6,271 bases of DNA from Clostridia bacterium (GCA_017646945.1 JAGCLN010000079.1:1-6271); one strand, 5' to 3'. Counted from the stretch's first letter, positions 1 through 6,235 are shown. Notes: generated by a model from the letters alone, not told the origin. A program made the numbers and translations.

Positions 1-446
1 GTAGAATAACCCCAAGCGATATCGATAATATCGACTATGAAGATTTAATCGTTAAGGCTTTGGAAATAAAAAAAGATATTGTTGAACGCGATGAAAAAGA
101 AAGTGGGGATAGAATGCTTCTTAACTTTGGGCATACTATCGGCCACGCAATAGAAAAACTTTACGATTACAAAGTTTCCCACGGAGAGTGCGTGTTAAAG
201 GGTATGGCATATTCGTTAAAGTACTCTAACGAGTTTGGGTATTTAAGCGATTTAGACTATAAACTCGCGCTTGAATTTTTAAGTAAAGCAGAAGTATCGT
301 TAACAACGAATTTTAAGATTGAAGATATTTTAAAAATTGTAAAATCGGATAAGAAAGCAGACGGGGATATGGTAAACTTCGTTTTCGCAAAGGGCTTTGG
401 TTTATCCGTTATTGAAAAAATTGAAATTAGTAAACTTGCAAAGTGA
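1..446 (+). CDS. aroB: 3-dehydroquinate synthase, C-terminal part (cut by window start)
   Basis: This enzyme converts DAHP to 3-dehydroquinate in the cytoplasm, using NAD+ and a divalent metal; it is step 2 of the shikimate pathway. The frame is open from position 3 to the TGA at 444-446, giving 147 residues, about the last 40% of a protein that is usually near 350 residues. The TTG at 60 is an internal leucine codon, not a start. The family block (D-E-x-E-x-G-x-R-x-x-L-N-x-G-H-T-x-G-H-A-I-E) is clear: GHTIGHAIE lies at about 129-155 and SHGE at about 177-188. The histidines of these two blocks (codons at 132 and 180) match the family's metal-ligand and active-site histidines. The remaining C-terminal helical domain looks intact. 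It is the first visible gene of the aro operon; its end touches or overlaps the start region of aroA, and no promoter lies between them. Identification is secure; only the N-terminal NAD-binding domain is missing, because of the window edge. Confidence 0.95.
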   Translation, partial: RITPSDIDNIDYEDLIVKALEIKKDIVERDEKESGDRMLLNFGHTIGHAIEKLYDYKVSHGECVLKGMAYSLKYSNEFGYLSDLDYKLALEFLSKAEVSLTTNFKIEDILKIVKSDKKADGDMVNFVFAKGFGLSVIEKIEISKLAK

Positions 447-451
447 GAAAA

Positions 452-1699
452 ATGGAAGTATTTAAGATAAAACAATCTTCCTTGTTAGGAGAGATAACCG
501 CCCCACCGTCAAAGTCGTTCGCGCATAGAGTATTGCTTTGCGCCTACCTATCCGGCGGTAAAGTTACGGTTAAAAATATAGGCGAGTCTGACGATGCTAT
601 CGTTACGTTAAACGCCCTCAAAACGCTCGGCGCTTGCGTGGAAGAAATACCTAACGGCGTTATCGTTAAAAAAGGCGAAACACCAACCGATAAGGTGGTT
701 ATTGACTGTAACGAGAGTGGCTCATCGCTTAGATTTTTGCTTCCCGTAGTATCGGCGCTCGGCGTAAAAACTGAGTTTACAGGCAAGGGTAAATTACTTC
801 AAAGACCCATTAGTGAACTCGTTGAATGCCTTAATGAAAACGGTGCGGATATTTCGGGTTTAAGCGTTAGCGGTAAACTTAAAAGCGGTAAATATCGTAT
901 TGACGGCTCGGTTAGTTCGCAGTACGTAAGCGGTTTACTATTAGCCCTTTCTTTCCTTGACGGTGAGAGCGAGATAATCATAAACAAAACTCTCGTTTCC
1001 AAGCCGTACGTTGATATAACGGTAGCCGTTTTAAAAGAGTTTGGCGTAAAAGTTTTTGAAACGGATAGTGGCTATAAAATTTACGGTGGTTACAATTTAG
1101 ATAAAGATGAATTCGTTGTAGAAGGCGACTGGTCGGGAGCATCTTTTATATTAGTAGGCGGTGCGATAAACGGCAAAGTTACTGTGAACGGCATTAACGT
1201 AAATTCCGTTCAAGGCGATAGAAAAATTATTGATATATTAAAAGAGTTTGGCGCAAAGGTAACCGCTATAGAAAATAGTGTTACGGTTGAAAAATCCAAC
1301 CTTAAAGGCATAACAATCAATATGGAAAACGAGCCTGACCTTTGCCAAATAGTTTCAGTTTTAGGCGCAAACGCGAGCGGAATAACTCAAATTTACGGCG
1401 TAGAGCGTTTAAAAATAAAAGAAAGCGATAGAATAACCGCAATTATCAAAATGCTTACGAGTTGTTCTATTAAAGCCGAATACGATGGTGAAAAGATTAT
1501 CGTTTATGGTGGTAAGGTAACGCCAAATGCATTGAGCGGTGGTAAGGACCATAGAACGGTAATGTCCAGCGCGATACTCTTAACCGCTTGCGGTGGTGAA
1601 ATTACTGGCGCGGAATATTACACTAAGTCTTATCCCGAGTTTATAAACGATTATAGAAAGATAGGGGGAAAACTCGATGTCGAAATTTTTAGGGAATAA
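452..1699 (+). CDS. aroA: 3-phosphoshikimate 1-carboxyvinyltransferase (EPSP synthase)
   Basis: EPSP synthase condenses shikimate 3-phosphate with phosphoenolpyruvate, step 6 of the pathway. The protein has 415 residues from the ATG at 452, normal for the family. I prefer this ATG because a weak GAGA lies just upstream; the GTG at 443 would overlap aroB by 4 nt, add three residues and has no ribosome binding site. Motifs in order are PSKS (19-22) with HR (25-26) for substrate binding, ESGSSLR (88-94) for the PEP-binding glycine loop, SQYVSGLLLA, KPYVD, EPD with the catalytic-type Asp296, KESDR (323-327), and DHRTVMSSA near the C terminus. The glycine loop is not the enterobacterial NAGTAMRP form: the key glycine is kept (Gly90), but Thr is replaced by Ser and Pro by Phe. 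I believe such loops occur in clostridial enzymes. The last 23 nt overlap aroC. Function is well supported by the full motif set. Confidence 0.96.
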   Translation: MEVFKIKQSSLLGEITAPPSKSFAHRVLLCAYLSGGKVTVKNIGESDDAIVTLNALKTLGACVEEIPNGVIVKKGETPTDKVVIDCNESGSSLRFLLPVVSALGVKTEFTGKGKLLQRPISELVECLNENGADISGLSVSGKLKSGKYRIDGSVSSQYVSGLLLALSFLDGESEIIINKTLVSKPYVDITVAVLKEFGVKVFETDSGYKIYGGYNLDKDEFVVEGDWSGASFILVGGAINGKVTVNGINVNSVQGDRKIIDILKEFGAKVTAIENSVTVEKSNLKGITINMENEPDLCQIVSVLGANASGITQIYGVERLKIKESDRITAIIKMLTSCSIKAEYDGEKIIVYGGKVTPNALSGGKDHRTVMSSAILLTACGGEITGAEYYTKSYPEFINDYRKIGGKLDVEIFRE

Positions 1700-2732
1700 T
1701 TTAAGTGTTGAAATTATCGGCGAATCGCACCTTCCCGAAATTAAAATGACGGTAAAAGGCTTTCCAAAGTTCACTTTTGATAGCGAAGAGCTTATGGAGT
1801 TTTTATCAAGGCGCAAAGCATCATCTTTCGCCTATTCAACGCCGAGAAAGGAAACAGACATTCCTATATTTGAAAACGTTTTAGGAAACGAAATTGACGG
1901 TGATTTTTCCGTTATTATTAAAAACGAAAACGTTAAAAGCGGGGATTATAGCGACCTTTACGGCAAGCCACGTCCGTCACACGCCGATTACGCTTGGCAC
2001 TTGAAAGACGGCGCGCTTGATTTTAGCGGTGGCGGTAGGTTTTCGGCAAGGTTAACAAGCGTTTACGCCGTACTTGGCGGTATTTGTAAACAATACCTTG
2101 AAAGTAAAAATATTAAAGTTGCAAGTTATCTTCAATCGGTTGGAAAGGTGAGTGGGCGCTCGTATAAAGACGGCGAAGTTAGTTATAACGAAGTAGTAAC
2201 TAACGCTAAAACTTTCCCCGCGCTTTCAAACCATGAAGAAATGATTAAAGAAATTGAAAACGCAAAATTACATGGCGATAGCGTTGGCGCGGTTGCGGAA
2301 GTTGTGGTTTACAATCTTCCTGCCGGCGTTGGCAACAATTTGTTTGAGGGGTTAGAAGGCAAACTTTCAAGCCTAATCTTCTCAATTCCCGCGGTAAAGG
2401 GCGTTGAGTTTGGTTCGGGTTTTGATATGGCAACTTCTTACGGCTCGAAAGTAAACGATGAACTTTTCTACGATGGCGATACCGTAAAATTAAAGTCGAA
2501 CAACAACGGCGGAATTAACGGCGGAATATCGAACGGTTTTAACGTAACTATGCGCGTGGCGTTCAAGCCGACCCCATCAATTTCCATAGAACAAAACACG
2601 ATAGATCTCGTATCTAAACAAAACGTAAAAATTAAAGTTAACGGTAGGCACGATTCTTGCGTTGCAGTAAGAGGTGTTCCCTGTATTGAAAGCGCAGTAG
2701 CAATAGCGTTAGTCGATGAAATTTTAGGATGA
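1677..2732 (+). CDS. aroC: Chorismate synthase, divergent
   Basis: Chorismate synthase removes phosphate from EPSP to give chorismate, using reduced FMN; it is the last common step of the pathway. The protein is 351 residues, slightly shorter than most. The ATG at 1677 has a good GGGGGA site at 1664-1669, so the 23-nt overlap with aroA is believable. Conserved features are GESH (15-18), the RR pair (45-46), TPRKETD (55-61), RPSHADY (99-105), GGGR-F-SAR (118-125), GDSVGAVAEVVV, GVEFGSGF, the GGINGGISNG block and GRHDSC (323-328). The two family histidines (His18, His102) and the C-terminal Arg324 and Asp326 are kept. Several otherwise near-invariant positions differ: GESHG reads GESHL, RRxPG reads RRKAS, RPGHAD reads RPSHAD, and the SSARETxxRVAAG signature reads FSARLTSVYAVLGG. 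The frame is intact and the operon context is complete, so I infer a working but divergent enzyme. Confidence 0.93.
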   Translation: MSKFLGNNLSVEIIGESHLPEIKMTVKGFPKFTFDSEELMEFLSRRKASSFAYSTPRKETDIPIFENVLGNEIDGDFSVIIKNENVKSGDYSDLYGKPRPSHADYAWHLKDGALDFSGGGRFSARLTSVYAVLGGICKQYLESKNIKVASYLQSVGKVSGRSYKDGEVSYNEVVTNAKTFPALSNHEEMIKEIENAKLHGDSVGAVAEVVVYNLPAGVGNNLFEGLEGKLSSLIFSIPAVKGVEFGSGFDMATSYGSKVNDELFYDGDTVKLKSNNNGGINGGISNGFNVTMRVAFKPTPSISIEQNTIDLVSKQNVKIKVNGRHDSCVAVRGVPCIESAVAIALVDEILG

Positions 2733-2737
2733 TAGAT

Positions 2738-3880
2738 ATGAAAAATTTAACTGAGATTAGAAACAATATTGATAAAATTGACGACCAAATTATTGAACTT
2801 TATAAAGAGAGAATGGCACTTTCAAAAGAAGTTGGCTTAATCAAAGCGCAAACTGAAACTGCCGTTTGTGACGGTAAAAGGGAAAAGGAAATCGTTTATA
2901 GGCTTTCTCAAAAATGCCCTGAAGAAATTAGGCTTTACGTTAAAGAACTCTACGATGCAATTTTCTATTCAAGCAAGGCTTATCAAAGCAAGTTTACAGT
3001 TAACAATTCGCCTGTGAAAGCAGAGATTGATAAAATTATAGAAAATCCGCTTGAAGATTTTCCAGTTGACGGAACGGTTGCTTGCCAAGGCGTTTACGGT
3101 GCTAATAGCGGAAAAGCTGCTGAAAAGATTTTCCCCATATCAGATATTACTTATTTTAAGACTTTCGAGGGCGTTTTCAACGCGGTAGAAAAGGGACTTT
3201 GCGAGTACGGTGTTTTGCCGATTGAAAACAGTACCGCAGGTTCTGTGTTAGAAGTTTACGATCTTATGAGAAAGTACGATTTCCATATCGTAAAGAGCGT
3301 TCGCACTCAAATCGACCATTGTTTAGCGGTTAAGCAAGGTGCTGAACTTAAAGATATTAAAACTATAATTTCCCATTCCCAAGCGCTTTCTCAATGTGCG
3401 GAATTTGTTAAAAAATTAGGAGTTAAGGCGGAAAGTGTTGAAAATACCGCCGTTGGCGCAAAGTTGGTTTCGGAAGGGAACGACTTAACCGTTGGCGTTC
3501 TTTGTTCTAAAGAGTGCGCTACTAATTACGGCTTAAAAATCGTTGAACCGAGAGTTCAAAATAGCGAAAAGAACTTTACAAGATTTATTTGCATTAGCAA
3601 AAAATTAAAGATTTACAAGGGTGCTGATAAGATTAGTATTATGACTAGTTTGGCGCACACCCCAGGTTCTCTTAATAAAATCGTTAGCCGTTTCTATGCG
3701 TTCGGTTTAAACCTTACCAAGATTGAATCTCGCCCGATTGAAGGTAGCGACTTCGAGTTTATGTTCTACTTCGATTTTGAAGGGGATATTTTAGATTATC
3801 AAGTTAGAAATCTTATTGCTGAACTCGATAACGGCTCGGATAAATTCGTGCTTTTAGGAACTTATAAGGAAAGCATATGA
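2738..3880 (+). CDS. pheA: Bifunctional chorismate mutase / prephenate dehydratase (P-protein) with ACT domain
   Basis: This enzyme turns chorismate into prephenate and then phenylpyruvate, committing flux to phenylalanine. I chose the ATG at 2738 because AGGA at 2726-2729 lies 8 nt upstream; the in-frame ATG at 2729 would overlap the aroC stop (ATGA), add three residues and has no spaced ribosome binding site. Residues 1-83 are an AroQ-class chorismate mutase with the full active-site set: Arg8, Arg25, Lys36, Arg48-Glu49 and Gln83. Residues about 112-286 are prephenate dehydratase, with GVYGANS, PIENSTAGSV, SHSQALSQC, ENTA and NFTRF (TRF at 281-283, containing the key Thr). Residues about 298-375 are a regulatory ACT domain with a TPGSL turn and IESRP (ESRP at 330-333), the motif linked to phenylalanine feedback inhibition. 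It overlaps the next gene by 4 nt (ATGA). All three domains look intact. Confidence 0.95.
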   Translation: MKNLTEIRNNIDKIDDQIIELYKERMALSKEVGLIKAQTETAVCDGKREKEIVYRLSQKCPEEIRLYVKELYDAIFYSSKAYQSKFTVNNSPVKAEIDKIIENPLEDFPVDGTVACQGVYGANSGKAAEKIFPISDITYFKTFEGVFNAVEKGLCEYGVLPIENSTAGSVLEVYDLMRKYDFHIVKSVRTQIDHCLAVKQGAELKDIKTIISHSQALSQCAEFVKKLGVKAESVENTAVGAKLVSEGNDLTVGVLCSKECATNYGLKIVEPRVQNSEKNFTRFICISKKLKIYKGADKISIMTSLAHTPGSLNKIVSRFYAFGLNLTKIESRPIEGSDFEFMFYFDFEGDILDYQVRNLIAELDNGSDKFVLLGTYKESI

Positions 3881-5112
3881 AACACTGTTTGATAGGCGAA
3901 AAACTTTCGCACAGTTACTCAAAAGAAATTCATAACGCTTGCGGTTTAGATTATACGCTTAAAGAAATTTGTAGGTGTGGCGTAGGCGATTTTGTTTTGA
4001 ATTCTGATTTCGGCGGTTTTAACGTTACGATTCCTTATAAAAAAGACGTTTTAGGTTTTTTAGACGAAATTAGCGATGATGCAAAATCGATAGGCGCGGT
4101 AAACACCGTAGTTATAAAAAACGGTAAGCGTTACGGATATAATACCGACGTTTTCGGGCTTTTATATACCCTTGAGAGAAAGGATATAAATTTAAGCGGT
4201 AAAACGGTTATGATACTCGGCACGGGCGGAGCGTCAAACGCCGTTAAACACGTTGCCGAAAAACTTGGAGCAAGCAAAATTATTATCGTTGGAAGGAATT
4301 CCGATATTAATTATGAAAATTGTTATAACTATTCCGCTCACGTGTTGTTTAACGCAACCCCCGTGGGTATGTTTCCTATGGTAGACGACGCGCCTATTGA
4401 CTTATCTAAGTTAAAAGGCGTTAGCGCGGTTATTGACCTTGTTTACAATCCGCAAAAAACTAAACTTTTACTTCAAGCGGAAAAACTTGGGCTTACCTAT
4501 TCTAACGGAATACCTATGCTCGTTGAACAAGCGCTTTCAGCCCAGGATTTGTGGCTTTCAAAAACTCACGAAGCTACTTTATCGGAAAGTTTAATTTTAA
4601 AAATAACGAAAGAAAAGTTGAATATTTGTTTAACGGGTATGCCGGCATCGGGTAAAAGCACGATAGGAAAAATGCTTGCAAAAAAGTTAAACCGCGAGTT
4701 TATTGACCTTGATGAAGAAATTGTAAAATTTAGCGGTAAAACGCCTGCTGAATTAATAACTACGCAAGGCGAAGCCGAGTTTAGAAAAATCGAAACGGAA
4801 GTTTTAAAAGCGGTAGCGTTTAAATCAGGCGTGGTAATTTCGCTTGGCGGTGGTGCTATCATTAGTGAAGAAAATCGTGAAATGATTTCAAAAAATTCGG
4901 TTACCGTTTACGTTAAGAGAGATTTATCCCTTCTTACAACTGGTGGTAGACCGCTTTCTATTGCCAAAGGCGTTGAAACGTTGTATAATGAAAGAAAAGC
5001 TTATTATGAAACCGCTGATATAACGGTGGAAAATAACGGCGATATAGAAACCGCTGTAAAGGAGATTTTAAAAGAGTATGAAACTGCTTGTAATCAATGG
5101 TCCAAACCTTAA
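3877..5112 (+). CDS. Fused shikimate dehydrogenase - shikimate kinase
   Basis: This is one 411-residue frame carrying two consecutive pathway enzymes: AroE (3-dehydroshikimate to shikimate, NADPH) and AroK (shikimate to shikimate 3-phosphate, ATP). Residues 1-245 are a compact AroE (E. coli has 272): LSHSYS (10-15) binds shikimate, NVTIPYK gives catalytic Lys55, GAVNT (73-77), NTD gives catalytic Asp91, GTGGAS (115-120) is the nucleotide loop, Arg140 sits where NADP specificity is set, NATPVGM (159-165) and GIPMLVEQA (211-219). Residues 248-411 are a full kinase: Walker A GMPASGKST (254-262), Asp277 and Asp279, Arg303 in EFRKIE, GGG (324-326), the RPL lid (358-360) and Arg373 before YYETAD. 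There is almost no linker. AAGGAA at 3866-3871 serves the ATG at 3877, which overlaps the pheA stop. The last 35 nt overlap aroQ. I see no frame break between the halves, so the fusion is real at sequence level. Confidence 0.95.
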   Translation: MKHCLIGEKLSHSYSKEIHNACGLDYTLKEICRCGVGDFVLNSDFGGFNVTIPYKKDVLGFLDEISDDAKSIGAVNTVVIKNGKRYGYNTDVFGLLYTLERKDINLSGKTVMILGTGGASNAVKHVAEKLGASKIIIVGRNSDINYENCYNYSAHVLFNATPVGMFPMVDDAPIDLSKLKGVSAVIDLVYNPQKTKLLLQAEKLGLTYSNGIPMLVEQALSAQDLWLSKTHEATLSESLILKITKEKLNICLTGMPASGKSTIGKMLAKKLNREFIDLDEEIVKFSGKTPAELITTQGEAEFRKIETEVLKAVAFKSGVVISLGGGAIISEENREMISKNSVTVYVKRDLSLLTTGGRPLSIAKGVETLYNERKAYYETADITVENNGDIETAVKEILKEYETACNQWSKP

Positions 5113-5506
5113 TATGCTTGGCGTTAGAGAGCCTAATCTTTATGGAAAAGAAGACTATAAGGCGCTTGTTTCATATATTAAAGGCGTTGCAAAGGAAAAC
5201 GGAGTGAGCGTAAAAGTAGTTCAATCAAACTATGAAGGCAAACTCGTTACCATTATTCAAAAAGCCAAAGATAAGTTTGACGGAATTATTATAAACGCAG
5301 GGGCGTACACTCATACGAGCGTTGCGATACTCGATGCTTTAAAGTCAGTTGGTCTTTTAACGGTAGAAGTTCACTTAACCGATATCAACTCTCGCGAAGA
5401 ATTTAGACGTTTAAGTTACGTTTCAATGGTTGCCGAAAAGCAAATAGCCGGCAAGGGTTTTGCTGGTTATAAACAAGCAATAGAATATTTTGCTCAAAGG
5501 GGCTAA
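5078..5506 (+). CDS. aroQ: 3-dehydroquinate dehydratase, type II
   Basis: Type II dehydroquinase catalyses trans dehydration of 3-dehydroquinate to 3-dehydroshikimate, step 3 of the pathway, and forms a dodecamer of flavodoxin-like subunits in characterised members. The protein is 142 residues, the usual length. Motifs in order are NGPNLNMLGVREPNLYG (7-23) with loop Arg17 and catalytic Tyr22, QSNYEG (49-54), INAGAYTHTSVA with Asn73 and His79, EVHLTD with catalytic His99, and SREEFRRLSYVS with Arg110. The ATG at 5078 is preceded by AAAGGAGA at 5058-5065, 12 nt away, a little long but the best site present. The start lies inside the end of the aroE-aroK fusion gene, so its translation is probably coupled to that gene. 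It is the last gene of the operon, with a terminator starting 9 nt after the stop. No type I enzyme (aroD) is present in the window. Confidence 0.96.
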   Translation: MKLLVINGPNLNMLGVREPNLYGKEDYKALVSYIKGVAKENGVSVKVVQSNYEGKLVTIIQKAKDKFDGIIINAGAYTHTSVAILDALKSVGLLTVEVHLTDINSREEFRRLSYVSMVAEKQIAGKGFAGYKQAIEYFAQRG

Positions 5507-5511
5507 GCAAA

Positions 5512-5550
5512 TAAAAAACAAGGTGCGTTCGCACCTTGTTTTATTATAAA
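5512..5550 (+). repeat. Direct repeat copy 1 (39 bp, contains terminator)
   Basis: These 39 bases are identical to 6233-6271 in the same orientation, 721 bp apart. The match covers the terminator hairpin and also its flanks (TAAAAAA on the left, ATTATAAA on the right). The base to the left (5511) differs from its counterpart at 6232; on the right the comparison stops at the window edge, so the repeat may be longer. Confidence 0.97.
5515..5545. terminator. Bidirectional intrinsic terminator between aroQ and the lipoprotein gene
   Basis: A perfect 12-bp stem (5515-5526 paired with 5531-5542) closes a GTTC loop. On the plus strand the stem ends in TTTT followed by ATT, ending the aro operon. 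On the minus strand the run of six A's at 5513-5518 becomes a T6 tract, an equally good or better terminator for the lipoprotein gene, whose stop lies 13 nt away. The genes are convergent, so one hairpin serves both. The hairpin recurs exactly at 6236-6266. Confidence 0.92.
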
Positions 5551-5557
5551 GTTTTAA

Positions 5558-5914
5558 TTATTTAATTTTGGTATAAACGCGTCCTGAATTTGTCATAACA
5601 CCGTCTTCATAAGTGAATAACGTTTTTCCAAAGTCGCCATCAAACTGGAACCAAATATCGTTGCCGTCAATAGTGAAAGTAGAATAGCCGATATCGTACA
5701 TTGTTCCATTTTTATATCCTATGTAGCTAACTTTGAAGTCATCAGTAAACGCGTATACGTGATTGTATTCGTTTCCGCCGTAAGTGTAAGTACAACTCCA
5801 GGTGCCGTAGATCTTAGTCATGTCGTTACTGTCTGCATCTTTACAAGCGGTAAAAATAGATAACGCCATAATCAAGGTAAGTAAAAGAGTGCTAAGTTTT
5901 AATACTTTTTTCAT
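5558..5914 (-). CDS. Small secreted lipoprotein of unknown function, possibly lipocalin-like
   Basis: I do not recognise a named family. From the ATG at 5914-5912 the protein has 118 residues. Residues 1-23 are a lipoprotein signal peptide: basic MKK start, hydrophobic stretch about 7-21, then the lipobox FTAC with Cys24 as the expected lipidated residue, so the mature protein of about 95 residues should sit on the outer face of the membrane. The mature part is rich in aromatic residues and short alternating strands, and begins with KIYGTWSCTY; a GTW start plus repeated strand-turn-strand pattern recalls small lipocalin-like lipoproteins of Clostridia, but this is only a resemblance. The start is fixed by AGGAG (5924-5928) 9 nt upstream; a longer frame to 5974 would put the promoter and an operator inside the gene. 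It is divergent from the XRE regulator, whose predicted operator overlaps its promoter, and convergent with aroQ. Confidence 0.85.
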   Translation of the reverse strand: MKKVLKLSTLLLTLIMALSIFTACKDADSNDMTKIYGTWSCTYTYGGNEYNHVYAFTDDFKVSYIGYKNGTMYDIGYSTFTIDGNDIWFQFDGDFGKTLFTYEDGVMTNSGRVYTKIK

Positions 5915-5945
5915 AAATCTTTTCTCCTTAAAGTAAGATAAGAAA

Positions 5946-5974
5946 ATAATATCACAAAATGAGATAAATGTCAA
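5946..5974 (-). promoter_or_regulatory. Sigma-A-type promoter of the lipoprotein gene
   Basis: On the minus strand a perfect -35 box TTGACA (5974-5969) is followed after exactly 17 nt by TATTAT (5951-5946), one base from the consensus -10. Transcription would start near 5939, leaving a leader of about 25 nt containing the AGGAG site. Operator-like repeat 1 fills most of the spacer and touches the -10 box. Confidence 0.85.
5951..5965. promoter_or_regulatory. Putative operator 1 (ATCACA-N3-TGAGAT)
   Basis: This is an inverted repeat with one mismatch (ATCACA AAA TGAGAT). With three flanking bases (5948-5965) it matches operator 2 at 16 of 18 positions. It lies in the spacer of the lipoprotein promoter, where a bound protein would block RNA polymerase. 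The likely binder is the adjacent XRE protein; this is inferred from position and symmetry. Confidence 0.7.
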
Positions 5975-6000
5975 TATCTCACAATGAGATTTTATATAAT
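5971..6000 (+). promoter_or_regulatory. Probable promoter of the XRE regulator gene
   Basis: A perfect -10 box TATAAT lies at 5995-6000, placing the start near 6007, about 25 nt before the GTG. The -35 region is poor: the best option is TCAATA at 5971-5976 with an 18-nt spacer, matching TTGACA at only three positions. A weak promoter fits a self-limiting regulator. Operator 2 lies between the two boxes. Confidence 0.6.
5976..5990. promoter_or_regulatory. Putative operator 2 (perfect ATCTCA-N3-TGAGAT)
   Basis: This is a perfect 6+3+6 inverted repeat (ATCTCA CAA TGAGAT), centred 25 bp from operator 1. It sits just upstream of the lipoprotein -35 box and within the spacer before the TATAAT of the regulator gene, so a bound dimer could affect both promoters. 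It is probably the stronger of the two sites, being perfectly symmetric. Confidence 0.75.
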
Positions 6001-6031
6001 AATTTTATAAAATATTATTGGGGGAATAGAT

Positions 6032-6235
6032 GTGAGAATTAAAGATTTAAGAGAGGATAATGACTTAACTCAAAAAGAAGTTGCGTCTTATCTTCAAGTA
6101 AAGCAAAACACCTATTCTCAGTATGAGAATGGGCAACGGCAAATCCCGATTGAACTATTAATTTCACTTGCTAAGTTTTACGGTACTTCTACCGATTATA
6201 TATTAGGATTAACAAACAATAAAAAACCGTATTAA
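6032..6235 (+). CDS. Small XRE/Cro-type helix-turn-helix regulator
   Basis: The protein is 67 residues and is essentially one HTH domain of the XRE (Cro/C1) family. Residues 1-10 form helix 1; LTQKEVASYLQVKQNTYSQYENGQR (about 12-36) is the helix-turn-helix with the typical TQ, the alanine of the second helix, and SQYENGQR at the end of the recognition helix; PIELLISLAKFYGTSTDYILGL (about 39-60) gives the last helices and the familiar DYILGL ending. There is no sensor or peptidase domain. It should bind DNA as a dimer and most likely the paired repeats upstream, repressing itself and the divergent lipoprotein gene. The start is GTG at 6032, 7-8 nt after a GGGGG site at 6020-6024; the ATG at 6030 is out of frame and followed at once by TGA. 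The stop codon is the first three bases of the 39-bp repeat. Confidence 0.9.
   Translation: MRIKDLREDNDLTQKEVASYLQVKQNTYSQYENGQRQIPIELLISLAKFYGTSTDYILGLTNNKKPY

Noticed and set aside
60..62. TTG as the start of a 128-residue aroB-like gene
   Set aside because: The frame is open and matches aroB upstream to position 3; the TTG is an internal leucine codon and has no ribosome binding site.
257..1002. Minus-strand open frames at 257-475, 544-786 and 799-1002
   Set aside because: They lie opposite highly conserved aroB and aroA codons, have no ribosome binding sites and give no family-like protein.
1580..4862. Minus-strand open frames at 1580-1816, 2245-2433 and 4566-4862
   Set aside because: They are antisense shadows of aroA/aroC, aroC and the aroE-aroK gene; no start signals or recognisable motifs.
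5915..5974. Longer lipoprotein reading frame starting at 5974 (20 extra residues)
   Set aside because: It would place the promoter and operator 1 inside the gene and put a charged, non-signal stretch before a perfect lipoprotein signal; the ATG at 5914 has its own AGGAG site.
6002..6013. 12-bp perfect palindrome ATTTTATAAAAT before the XRE gene
   Set aside because: It is made only of A and T in a very AT-rich leader, has no second copy and does not resemble the paired operators; chance is a sufficient explanation.
6030..6035. ATG at 6030 as regulator start or a two-codon leader ORF
   Set aside because: It is followed at once by TGA in its frame; the GTG at 6032 reads into the full HTH domain.
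5558..6235. Toxin-antitoxin module formed by the XRE protein and the minus-strand gene
   Set aside because: The genes are divergent rather than co-transcribed, and the partner has a clear lipoprotein signal peptide and no toxin motif.
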